From contig NZ_CP108414.1 in NCBI RefSeq assembly GCF_035978755.1, forward strand, positions 5,208,001 to 5,272,000: a stretch of 64,000 nt of DNA. The letters run 5' to 3'. This DNA comes from Streptomyces sp. NBC_01298. Its GTDB lineage: Bacteria > Actinomycetota > Actinomycetes > Streptomycetales > Streptomycetaceae. The position numbers and the translations under genes are program-made. Of this stretch, positions 1 through 7,063 are shown piece by piece (the stretch's first letter is position 1; the number at the start of each line of letters is the position of its first letter). The notes beneath the pieces are model-generated. The model did no database searches. It was not told the DNA's origin and saw only the letters and a program-made list of their open reading frames with translations.

Positions 1-599
1 AGCGGCTCGACCAGAGCGGCCCGACGGTGAGTCAGACGGTGGCGCGGATGGAGCGCGACGGCCTGGTGGCGGTAGCCAGCGACCGGCACCTGGAGCTGAC
101 GGACGAGGGTCGCAAGCTCGCGACGCGGGTGATGCGCAAGCACCGTCTCGCGGAGTGCCTGCTCGTCGACGTCATCGGCCTGGAGTGGGAGCAGGTGCAC
201 GCCGAGGCCTGCCGCTGGGAGCACGTGATGAGCGAGGCGGTGGAGCGGCGGGTGCTGGAGCTGCTGCGTCACCCGACCGAGTCGCCGTACGGGAACCCGA
301 TCCCGGGGCTCGAGGAACTGGGCGAGAAGGCGGAGGCCGATCCCTTCCTGGAGGAGGGCATGGTCAGCCTGGCGGAGCTGGACCCGGGCGCCGAAGGCAA
401 GACCGTGGTGATCCGCCGGATCGGCGAGCCGATCCAGACGGACGCGCAGCTGATGTACACGTTGCGGCGGGCGGGCGTGCAGCCCGGCTCGGTGGTCAGC
501 GTGACCGAGTCGCCCGGCGGTGTGCTGGTCGGCAGTGGGGGCGAGGCCGCGGAGCTGGAGGCGGACGTCGCCTCCCACGTGTTCGTGGCGAAGCGCTGA
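1..599 (+). CDS. dmdR1: DmdR1/DesR iron-dependent repressor (DtxR family), 5' end cut off
   Basis: The reading frame is open from the window edge, with codons beginning at position 3, so roughly the first 30 residues of a ~230-residue DtxR-family protein are missing. The visible part begins inside the DNA-binding winged helix (RLDQSGPTVSQTVARMERDG). It continues through the dimerisation and metal-binding domain, including residues typical of the family (CLLVDVIGLEWEQVHAEAC, then RWEHVMS), and ends in an SH3-like domain (about the last 75 residues). Known family role: Fe(II)-bound DmdR/DesR represses siderophore and iron-uptake genes in Streptomyces. The match to S. coelicolor DmdR1 is from memory, so the symbol is less certain than the family. 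A strong hairpin follows at 772-799. Confidence 0.9.
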   Translation, partial: RLDQSGPTVSQTVARMERDGLVAVASDRHLELTDEGRKLATRVMRKHRLAECLLVDVIGLEWEQVHAEACRWEHVMSEAVERRVLELLRHPTESPYGNPIPGLEELGEKAEADPFLEEGMVSLAELDPGAEGKTVVIRRIGEPIQTDAQLMYTLRRAGVQPGSVVSVTESPGGVLVGSGGEAAELEADVASHVFVAKR

Positions 600-618
600 C
601 GGACGGAGGGGTTGGGGG

Positions 619-690
619 GTCTTCGACGGCTGTCTGGTCTTCGGCAGCCGTGTGGTCTTCGATAGCGGTGTTGTCTTCGACAGGCTGACG
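619..690. repeat. Four tandem 18-bp repeats downstream of dmdR1
   Basis: Four consecutive 18-base units (619-636, 637-654, 655-672, 673-690) each start with GTCTTCG and end in a variable G/T-rich part. They lie between the dmdR1 stop and its terminator, so they would be in the 3' untranslated part of that transcript. I see no coding function. Confidence 0.7.
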
Positions 691-771
691 CACGGGCGTT
701 CGATCTGGTCGCCAGTGCGAGCGAATCCGGCTGGTGTCGGCCGGCGTGGACCGGTGCGGATCTGTATGGAT

Positions 772-799
772 GGTCCCGGCGCCTTACGGCGCCGGGACC
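772..799. terminator. Hairpin terminator after dmdR1
   Basis: A perfect 12-bp stem (GGTCCCGGCGCC / GGCGCCGGGACC) with a TTAC loop lies 173 bp after the dmdR1 stop. There is no U-tract, as is usual for Streptomyces terminators. Confidence 0.75.
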
Positions 800-965
800 G
801 GTCCTCCCCTGCTTGACCTGGAGCCCCGAGCTCTCAAGGTCATCCCTTCGGACCGTCTTCCCCGAGCGGTCCGCCTCCCTGTTGAAAGGATCTCCATCGG
901 CAGCGGCGGTCAATCCTTGAGCAAGGTCACTCGAAAGAGCGGTGTTGGCGGCGAGAACCCCGTTT

Positions 966-981
966 TCGAATACGGGTTCGA
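966..981. promoter_or_regulatory. LexA (SOS) box-like palindrome
   Basis: TCGAATACGGGTTCGA differs at one of the twelve fixed positions from the actinobacterial SOS consensus TCGAAC-N4-GTTCGA. It ends 34 bp before the preferred GTG start of the hydrolase gene and overlaps the likely promoter area (a GATACT -10-like hexamer at 980-985). LexA binding is inferred from the match only. Confidence 0.55.
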
Positions 982-1015
982 TACTGTGGCCGGGAGCGAA
1001 GGGGGTGCATCTGCG

Positions 1016-1945
1016 GTGGTACGACGCCTCGATGTGACGGGGGCCGACGGCGTACGCCTGGCGGCCTGGGAATTCCGCGGAGCGACGGCGGAGCGTGGGC
1101 CTGAGCCCGAGACGGATCCGTCGCGGTCGCCGTCGCCGCCGCTTGCGCCGTCGGGCGAGCCCGCGGCCCTCTTACTGCACGGCTTGATGGGCCGCGCCTT
1201 CCACTGGGCGGGCACCGCACGCTGGCTCGGCGCGAGCCGCCGCGTCGTGGCTCTCGACCAGCGCGGCCACGGGCAGAGCGAGCGCCCCCCGACCTCCGGC
1301 CCCGCCGGCTCCGTCGCCTACGGCCGGGAGGCCTTCGTGGCCGACGCCGAAGCGGCCGTCGAGCAGCTCGGCCTCGCGCCGGTGACGCTGATCGGCCATT
1401 CCATGGGCGCCCTCACCGCCTGGCAGCTGGCGGCCCGCCGCCCCGACCTCGTGGCGGCCCTGGTCATCTGCGACATGCGGGCGTCCGCGCTCGGGGAGGC
1501 CTCGCAGCAGGAATGGGAGGAATGGTTCCGCCACTGGCCGCTGCCGTTCCCCACCCAGGACGCCGCGCGGCGCTGGTTCGGCGAGGACGACCCGCGGGTC
1601 GAGCGCCCGGACCCCGGCCGGGGCGAGTTCTTCGCGGAGGTCATGCACGAGGCCGACGACGGCTGGCGGCCGCTGTTCTCGCGCCGCCAGATGCTGAGCG
1701 CGCGGGAGACGTGGGTGCACGACGCGCACTGGGAGGAGCTCGCCCAGGTCCGCTGCCCGACGCTGGTCGTCCGCGGCCTGGACGGCGAACTGGGCCGGGC
1801 GGAGGCCCAGGAAATGGTCCGCGTCCTGCCGGCCGGACAGTACGCGGAGATCCCGGACGCCGGCCACTACCTCCACTACGACCACCCGGCGGCCTGGCGC
1901 GCGGCGGTGGAGCCGTTCCTGGAGGGCGTCAAGGCACCGGCATGA
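1016..1945 (+). CDS. Alpha/beta-fold hydrolase with a TTA codon
   Basis: This is a 309-residue alpha/beta hydrolase. It has an oxyanion-loop HGLMG near residue 55, the nucleophile elbow GHSMG with Ser at about residue 129, and a C-terminal GHYLHYD segment supplying the catalytic His. The substrate is unknown; the fold covers esterases, lipases, C-C hydrolases and haloperoxidases. I prefer the GTG at 1016 because a purine-rich GAAGGGGG precedes it and the LexA-like box would then lie in the promoter. A TTG at 917 in the same frame is the alternative and would add 33 residues. Codon 1172-1174 is TTA, rare in Streptomyces, so translation may depend on the bldA tRNA. The gene is separated from dmdR1 by a terminator and is probably monocistronic. 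Confidence 0.85.
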   Translation: MVRRLDVTGADGVRLAAWEFRGATAERGPEPETDPSRSPSPPLAPSGEPAALLLHGLMGRAFHWAGTARWLGASRRVVALDQRGHGQSERPPTSGPAGSVAYGREAFVADAEAAVEQLGLAPVTLIGHSMGALTAWQLAARRPDLVAALVICDMRASALGEASQQEWEEWFRHWPLPFPTQDAARRWFGEDDPRVERPDPGRGEFFAEVMHEADDGWRPLFSRRQMLSARETWVHDAHWEELAQVRCPTLVVRGLDGELGRAEAQEMVRVLPAGQYAEIPDAGHYLHYDHPAAWRAAVEPFLEGVKAPA

Positions 1946-1976
1946 GGCCCGCTCGGCGCCGGGCGCGCGTCCTGAA

Positions 1977-2339
1977 CTAGCCGGTGGCCCGGCCCGGTTG
2001 GCGGGCTTCGGCTTGCAGCTTGCGAGCTCGTTCGGCGGGGCGATAGTTCGGCCCGACCCCTTCGATCAGCAGGAGGTCGCCTTCGATGTGGTCGGTCCGC
2101 AGGCGCAGGATGGACCGGTAGGCCGGAGAGTCGTACCAGGCACGGGCTTCGGCAAGGCCGGGGAACTCGATCAGCACCATGCTGCCGGGCCAACTCCCCT
2201 CTACGACTTCGGCCGGTGGACCGTGGATGACGAAGCGGCCCGCGAAGGGGTCGAGGGTCGCCTGGATGCGCTCCAGGTACTCGATGACGTCGGAGTGGCT
2301 CCGGCGGCTGCAGAGATGAGCGAAGCCATAAGCGGGCAC
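1977..2339 (-). CDS. DUF1330 family protein
   Basis: This 120-residue protein matches the DUF1330 (dimeric alpha/beta barrel) pattern. It has an N-terminal beta strand with YGFAHL, a central GSMVLIEFPGLAEARAWYDS, then YRSILRLRTDHIEGDLLLIEG. The family has no firmly assigned reaction. The start is set by AAGGAG lying 7 bases before the GTG at 2339; a second GTG at 2342 is immediately upstream. The gene converges on the hydrolase at 1016-1945, with 31 bp between stops. Upstream of it on the same strand are only gene remnants, so it has its own promoter. Confidence 0.8.
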   Translation of the reverse strand: MPAYGFAHLCSRRSHSDVIEYLERIQATLDPFAGRFVIHGPPAEVVEGSWPGSMVLIEFPGLAEARAWYDSPAYRSILRLRTDHIEGDLLLIEGVGPNYRPAERARKLQAEARQPGRATG

Positions 2340-2399
2340 CACCGGGCTCCTTCGTTTCGGGGTGGGCGACGGCCGCGAACGTAGCCGAGGCCGGCCGGG

Positions 2400-2730
2400 C
2401 GGTGCGATTACCCCGGAGGTAATGGCCGCGGGGCGCGGGGTGCCCCCCGAGGCGCGCAGCGCCGCCGCCGTGCCCAGCAGGGAGGCCGCCCGGGCGGGCG
2501 GGAGCATCCCCGCCAGGCCTTCGAGGGCCAGGGCGGGCGCACGGGGGTCCCCGGTGCGGCGGGCCGCCGCGAGGCCCTCCCGGTGGAGGGACTCGGCCGC
2601 GGCCGGGTCGGCCCGCAACTCCGCGACCTACCCCAGTTCCGCCAGGACCGGCGCCGCCCCGGAAGTCACCCCGAGCTCCGCCAGGACCAGCGCCGCCCCG
2701 GAAGTCACCCCGAGCCGCTGGTTCCAGTCG
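2400..2730 (-). pseudogene. Remnant of a LuxR/AAA-type regulator (C-terminal TPR part)
   Basis: In one frame of the minus strand the translation reads LVLAELG, then VAELRADPAAAESLHREG, then ALALEGLAGM and SLLGTAAALRASGGTP. This is the TPR tail typical of large LuxR/BTAD-type Streptomyces ATPase regulators. A TAG stop interrupts it between the LAELG and VAELR segments. A 39-bp in-frame duplication (2637-2714) repeats LGVTSGAA-VLAE. No ATPase or helix-turn-helix part remains upstream, and at the 3' side the frame runs without a stop into the DUF1330 gene. I read it as a decayed fragment; identification of the parent family is by pattern only. Confidence 0.6.
2637..2714. repeat. 39-bp tandem duplication inside a pseudogene
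   Basis: Two adjacent 39-base units (2637-2675 and 2676-2714) differ at only a couple of positions. The length is a multiple of three, so the duplication kept the frame of the dead regulator gene on the minus strand. Confidence 0.8.
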
Positions 2731-2776
2731 AGCCACGGCCGCCGCCGGGCCGCGCCGCCGGGCCGCGCGTCCTGCG

Positions 2777-2967
2777 CCAGTATCCAGCCACTTCGACCTG
2801 TTCCCGGAGTGGATCGGCCGGGCGGCGGGACGGCTGGCGGACCGCAGTCTGCCGACGGAGTAGACCGTCGTCGCCGGCATCGAGCACGCCCCGGAGGCCT
2901 TCTCGGCATGATGCGCGGCGCGACCAGCGGCAAGATGCTGGTCCGCCCCGACCCGTCGGCGCGATGA
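2777..2967 (+). pseudogene. Remnant of an MDR-type NADP oxidoreductase (C-terminus only)
   Basis: The plus strand encodes FDLFPEWIGRAAGRLADRSL and then, after a TAG stop at about 2861, TVVAGIEHAPEAF. After a one-base frameshift near 2900 it continues GMMRGATSGKMLVRP to a TGA at 2967. This is the C-terminal signature of the quinone oxidoreductase/leukotriene B4 dehydrogenase-like MDR family, whose members end in APEAFLGLFRG...GKMLV. The rest of the ~330-residue gene is absent. One stop, one frameshift and the 5' truncation make it a clear relic. Confidence 0.65.
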
Positions 2968-2982
2968 GCCCTGTGCCAACGC

Positions 2983-3023
2983 AAAGCCCCCGGCCGCCTC
3001 GTGACGAGGCGGCCGGGGGCTTT
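2983..3023. terminator. Strong bidirectional hairpin terminator
   Basis: A 19-bp perfect stem (arms 2983-3001 and 3005-3023) has a TGA loop and AAA/TTT at its base. It could serve both strands: the dead oxidoreductase on plus, and the regulator ending at 3058 on minus. Confidence 0.9.
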
Positions 3024-3057
3024 CTGCCGCGGCCTTCGACCCCGGTGGGCCCGGCGG

Positions 3058-4056
3058 CTATTCCGTGCCGGGCAGCCAGCCGCGCTGGACCGCGCGGACT
3101 CCGAACTCGAAGCGGCTCGCGGCGTCCAGCCGCTCCATCAGGCCGGTGGCCAGCCGGCGGGCCGTGCGCGGCGAAACGGCGAGCCGCTTGGCGATGGCCT
3201 CGTCGGTGAGGCCCTGCGCCAGCAGCCGGATGACCGTGGTCTCCTGCGGGCTGAGCCCGCCGTCGTCCCGCTCCTCCGGCGCGCCGCCCAGTGGCCGGGC
3301 GTTCGACCAGACGTTCTCGAAGAGGGCGCACAGCGCCGTCAGGGTGCCCTGGCCGGTCAGCACCACGGCCCCCGCCGCGCTGTCCTCGCTGCTGACCGGG
3401 ATCACGGCCGTGGTGCGGTCGAAGATCATCAGCCGGGTCGGCAGATCGGGAGCGGTACGGACCTCTCCGCCGAGCTCGCCGAGCCACGCCGCGTAGGCCA
3501 CGGTGCTCTGGCTGTTGCGGACGCTGTCCTGGAACAACGACCGCATCCGCACCCCGCGGCCCAGCAGGGCCAGGTCCCCGGCCTTCGACGCCTCCAGGGT
3601 CTCCGGGCGGTGGCCCCCGCCGGGTGCGAAGGCCATCAGGTCGGTCCGGGCCCCGTGCGCCAGGCTGGTGATCCTGGTCCGGATCTCGTCCAGGCCCACC
3701 AGCTGCTCGACGCCGGGACTGGAGGCGGCCGGGGTCAGATCGGCGAACTCCGCGATCAGCTGCGCGGCGGCCGCGCGAGAAGCCTCGATGCGCAGCTGCT
3801 GGGCCGCGAGGTCCGCCTGCTGGCGGGCCATGAGGATCTCCATGCCGACCTCGGGGGAGACGGCGCGCAGCTCGCCCTCCCGCTCGTAGGACGGGCGGAT
3901 CAGTGCCAGTTCACTGAGCAGGTCGAGGCTGGCCCGGACCTCGTTCTCGGTGACGCCGAGTTGCTCGGCGAGAGCGCGCACTCCGTCGCGCGGGCGCGCG
4001 AGCATGGTGCGGTAGACGGCCTCTGCGGTCGCATCGAGGCCAAGTGTTGCCAGCAC
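3058..4056 (-). CDS. TrmB/LuxR-type transcriptional regulator
   Basis: This 332-residue protein has two DNA-binding regions. An N-terminal TrmB-like winged helix occupies roughly residues 5-70 (LAEQLGVTENEVRASLDLLS). A C-terminal LuxR-type helix-turn-helix lies in about the last 65 residues (LSPQETTVIRLLAQGLTDEA, then IAKRLAVSPRTARR). A phospholipase-D-like sensory region (GVRMRSLFQDSVRN) lies between them, as in many Streptomyces orphan regulators. The GTG at 4056 is chosen because a run of G residues (AGGGGGGGG) lies at Shine-Dalgarno distance; an ATG at 4080 would put that run inside the gene. The palindrome GTGTACAC lies at about 4073-4080. The target is unknown. Confidence 0.85.
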   Translation of the reverse strand: MLATLGLDATAEAVYRTMLARPRDGVRALAEQLGVTENEVRASLDLLSELALIRPSYEREGELRAVSPEVGMEILMARQQADLAAQQLRIEASRAAAAQLIAEFADLTPAASSPGVEQLVGLDEIRTRITSLAHGARTDLMAFAPGGGHRPETLEASKAGDLALLGRGVRMRSLFQDSVRNSQSTVAYAAWLGELGGEVRTAPDLPTRLMIFDRTTAVIPVSSEDSAAGAVVLTGQGTLTALCALFENVWSNARPLGGAPEERDDGGLSPQETTVIRLLAQGLTDEAIAKRLAVSPRTARRLATGLMERLDAASRFEFGVRAVQRGWLPGTE

Positions 4057-4205
4057 AGCGGTTCCCCCCCCTGTGTACACCTGTAAATCAAGGTTGGCTG
4101 ATCATCGCACGCGCATTCGGGGGCATCCGGGGGAGGTCTGGCCTCTTGCGGCCAAGGACCCAAGCGTCCAGCTTCGAGCTATTTGCCCGTTGTGAAGTCG
4201 CCGGG

Positions 4206-4619
4206 ATGGTGGTGAGCATGTATCTCATCCACGCGGCCCTGCGGGCCCCCGCGCCCGGCGTCCGGCTCCCCTCGCACGCGGGCGAACTCGTCCGCGCCCT
4301 CGCCGATGCCGATCCCACCGGCTGCGGTCCGGTCGAGCACGTGTCCACACATCCGGGTGCGCTGCCGGGCGGGCTGCCGGGTGCTCTGCCGAGCGCCCTC
4401 CCGACGCTGGGCGTGTACCTGATCGCGGACAGCCTGGGCGAGGCGGAGGGGCGTACGGAGGCCCTGTGCCGCCGCGCCGTCGAGGAGGTGCCGGCGCTGT
4501 CCGGCTGGACCGTCGGCCGGGTCGGGGTCCCCCTCGTGACGCCGTACTACGAGCACCTCCTGCTGGCCGCTTTCGGTCCTCGTGGCCACAACGGTCCAGG
4601 TCCGGTTCCGTCCAGCTGA
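4206..4619 (+). CDS. Hypothetical protein
   Basis: This 137-residue protein is of unrecognised family and is divergent from the regulator at 3058-4056. It starts MVVSMYLIHAALRAPAPG, has a low-complexity run rich in Gly/Ala/Leu/Pro (GALPGGLPGALPSALP), and ends with a VTPYYEHLLLAAFG segment. No signal peptide or membrane segment is evident. ATG 4206, GTG 4212 and ATG 4218 are all possible starts and none has a clear ribosome site. Codon bias is normal for the window and the reading frame is well conserved in G/C third positions, so it is likely real. Its position beside the regulator could mean shared control, but this is inference. Confidence 0.6.
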   Translation: MVVSMYLIHAALRAPAPGVRLPSHAGELVRALADADPTGCGPVEHVSTHPGALPGGLPGALPSALPTLGVYLIADSLGEAEGRTEALCRRAVEEVPALSGWTVGRVGVPLVTPYYEHLLLAAFGPRGHNGPGPVPSS

Positions 4620-4777
4620 AAGTACTTCCACCCACGCTGAGCTGCGACGAAAGTAGTGATCGCCGGAAGGGAACACCACCTGGAAGGCAAGACCGGAGGA
4701 AACGTCACCGCGGGACGTGAGACCGGAAAGGGCCCGTCACCGGCCCGTCATCCCCACTCTCGAAAAGGACCACTCCC

Positions 4778-4954
4778 ATGCTTCGCACTCGCCTCGTCAA
4801 GGCCGCCGCGGTCGCTTCCCTCGCCCTGGCCGTCGCCACCGTCACCCCGGCCCTGGCGGCCCACGGAACCGGAAACACCAGCGAGACCCGAGTCAGCGCC
4901 ACCACCGCCTGGGAGACCGCCCCCGTCGGCAAGAACACCACCGCCTGGGAGTAG
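4778..4954 (+). CDS. Small secreted peptide precursor (58 aa)
   Basis: The ATG at 4778 is preceded by AAAAGGA at good spacing and opens a 58-codon frame ending TAG at 4952-4954. It has a textbook signal peptide: MLRTRLVKAAAVASLALAVA, then a short segment ending ALAA that looks like a signal peptidase site. The mature part would be about 30 residues, rich in Thr, with two near-copies of the motif TTAWE (SATTAWETAP and NTTAWE). I recognise no family. It lies directly upstream of the secreted CHAP enzyme gene, so it may be a secreted companion. Export is well supported; function is unknown. Confidence 0.6.
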   Translation: MLRTRLVKAAAVASLALAVATVTPALAAHGTGNTSETRVSATTAWETAPVGKNTTAWE

Positions 4955-5277
4955 CCGGCCCCGCCGTCCGGGGCAGCAGCGCCGAAAGCGCCACCCGGTC
5001 ACGGCCCACGAACTTCACAGCAGGACCCGCAGGACCCCGTAGAACCCGCAGGACTCGTACCACCACCACCACCAGCACCACCGCCTGGCCGATCAACCGC
5101 CAGTGCCGAGCCGCACCGCACCACCCGGGCATCGCACCCACCGGCCTGACAGCTGCTCCTGCAGGGCAGCCGTCCCCACCGGCCCGGCGCGCCCCCACAC
5201 TTCGGCCCTCACCAGGCCCGTCTGCGGTCTCCGCAGCGCCACCACACACTTTCTTTCACGCCATCAGGAGCTTCGTC
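4955..5277. other. Leader region before the CHAP gene
   Basis: This is a 323-bp gap without a convincing gene. It contains short reiterated motifs (AGGACCCGCAGGACC near 5022, a CAC/ACC-rich run near 5058-5080, and another ACCACCGCCTGG that also occurs twice in the preceding peptide gene). This suggests an eroded partial duplication. I saw no c-di-AMP (ydaO) riboswitch core, which precedes some Streptomyces rpf genes. Confidence 0.4.
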
Positions 5278-6909
5278 ATGTCCCGCAGCATCAAGACCAT
5301 CGCCATCCGCATCGCCTCCACCTCCGCCCTGGCGGCGACGGCGTTCACCATGGTGGTCGCCAACCCGGCCAGCGCCTCGACGCTGACCGACGGAATCGCA
5401 GCCACGGCCGTCGCCGAGAACGGCAACGGAGCCTGTGCCCACGGTGGTTACGACGGCGGCCCCAACCAGTACAACAGCTGCGTCAACGGCCGCACGGCCC
5501 ACGCCTGGTGTGCCGACTTCGCCGGCTGGGTCTGGGCCCGCAACGGGGTCACGGGTCTGGCGACCCTGACCGACGGAGCGGCCAGCTTCATGGCCTACGG
5601 AAAGAAGTACGGGACGATCACCAGCACGCCGCACGTCGGTGACGCGGTCGTCTTCGACTACAACGGCAGCGACTGGGCCGCCCACGTGGCGCTGGTGACC
5701 GGGGTATCCGGAGACAAGGTCACCATCACCGGCGGCAACCAGGGCGGCGGCGCGGGTCACGTCAGCACCGCCTACACCTACGACGGGGCCGTGGGCGAGC
5801 GTCCCTGGGGGAGCCAGAAGATCAGCGGCTACGTCTCCCCGGCCGGCAGCTCGACCCCCTCCCTCCCGAACCCGGCCTCGCTGGCCGACGGCACGCTCGT
5901 GAAGTCGGCGAGCAGCCCGGCCGTGAAGGTCCTGATCAAGGGAGCCGGTCTCGCGGTGGCGGCCTCCGACGTCACCCCTGACAAGTACGACATGGGCAAG
6001 GTCGTCACCATCGACGACCAGGCCTTCCGCTCCCTCTTCAGCGCCCCGCCGTCGGGCACCGTGGTCCACGACCAGGCCGGCGGTGCGGACCGGTACGTGA
6101 TCATCGGTGACGCCGCGCTCAAGATCGGTGGCGCGGACTGGATCTCCGGCGGCTACAACACCCGGGCCGACATGGGCGTTCCGACCTCGTGGCTGAAGAA
6201 CGCGGCCCAGCGGACGGTGGCGACCGGCATCGTGGTCATGGACCAGTCCGGCACCGACCCGTCCCGCTACATCATGGTCGCCGGCACCGCGCTGCACATC
6301 TCCGGCTCCGAGTGGACGGCCGACAAGTACAACGAGCAGACCCTGATGGGTGTTCCGGCCGAGTGGCTGAAGGGCGCCGTGGCCAAGCCGCTGGAGTCCG
6401 GCACGGTCGTCATGAACCAGTCGGGTACCGACGCCTCCCGCTACGTCATGGTGGGCGGCACCCCGGTGGGCATCTCGGCCACCGAGTGGACGAGCGTCGG
6501 CTTCGACAAGCTGTCCCTCATGGGTGTCCCCGGTGAGTGGCTCGGCTCGGCGGTGACCAAGCAGGTTGCCGACGGGACCATCGTCAAGGACGCCTCCGGG
6601 TCCTCCGCCACGGTCTCCGTCATGGCCGGTGGCGTCGCCGTACCGCTGACCAACGCCGACTTCACCGGCTTCGGCTACGACCAGCGCCCCATCGATGGTG
6701 CCCCCGCCGCATGGCTGGCCTCGGCCACCGCCAAGGCCGCCCCCGCCAACGGCACGATGGTCAAGTCGCTGAACGACCCCACCGTCTGGGAGATCGTGAA
6801 CGGCAAGAAGCGCGGGATGGCGGGCTCGGAGTTCGGCGCCGGCAAGCGCAGCTTCGACGACGTGGTCGGTGTCGGCAGCGCCTTCATCGCCAAGTTCCCG
6901 ACCGCCTGA
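5278..6909 (+). CDS. Secreted CHAP-domain peptidoglycan hydrolase with six C-terminal repeats
   Basis: This 543-residue exported protein has a signal peptide to about residue 34 (cleavage near NPASAS). A CHAP amidase/endopeptidase domain follows (about 45-185), with candidate catalytic Cys78 (AHAWCADF), His136 (WAAHVALV) and Asn154 (TGGNQGG). CHAP enzymes cut peptidoglycan peptide bonds outside the cell. From about residue 204 to the end are six diverged repeats of 54-58 residues with the pattern GTVV.D.SG...RYVMV.G.AL.IS, then EWT..GY, then MGVP..WL. These are likely a binding or spacer module. AGGAG precedes the ATG at 5278. The last ~180 bp are almost identical to the end of the Rpf gene at 7064. 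Confidence 0.88.
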   Translation: MSRSIKTIAIRIASTSALAATAFTMVVANPASASTLTDGIAATAVAENGNGACAHGGYDGGPNQYNSCVNGRTAHAWCADFAGWVWARNGVTGLATLTDGAASFMAYGKKYGTITSTPHVGDAVVFDYNGSDWAAHVALVTGVSGDKVTITGGNQGGGAGHVSTAYTYDGAVGERPWGSQKISGYVSPAGSSTPSLPNPASLADGTLVKSASSPAVKVLIKGAGLAVAASDVTPDKYDMGKVVTIDDQAFRSLFSAPPSGTVVHDQAGGADRYVIIGDAALKIGGADWISGGYNTRADMGVPTSWLKNAAQRTVATGIVVMDQSGTDPSRYIMVAGTALHISGSEWTADKYNEQTLMGVPAEWLKGAVAKPLESGTVVMNQSGTDASRYVMVGGTPVGISATEWTSVGFDKLSLMGVPGEWLGSAVTKQVADGTIVKDASGSSATVSVMAGGVAVPLTNADFTGFGYDQRPIDGAPAAWLASATAKAAPANGTMVKSLNDPTVWEIVNGKKRGMAGSEFGAGKRSFDDVVGVGSAFIAKFPTA

Positions 6910-6974
6910 TCCCGGTCGCTGCCGGTGCCGCCGCTGAGCGCCGCCGCTGAGATCCACCACTGAGCACCGCCCCT

Positions 6975-7006
6975 GAGCCGCCCGGCCCGAACAGGCCGGG
7001 CGGCTC
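6975..7006. terminator. Hairpin terminator after the CHAP gene
   Basis: A 13-bp perfect stem (GAGCCGCCCGGCC / GGCCGGGCGGCTC) with a six-base loop lies between the CHAP and Rpf genes. The two genes therefore probably have separate transcripts. Confidence 0.85.
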
Positions 7007-7063
7007 GGGCCCGGCCGCTCCGCCGCCGACACCCAGCCCGACCTGCTCCCCGAGGGAATCCCG

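Noticed and set aside
6950..7063. c-di-AMP (ydaO) riboswitch upstream of the Rpf gene
   Set aside because: Some Streptomyces rpf genes have one, but the conserved core segments are absent, and the gap is too short and filled by a terminator.
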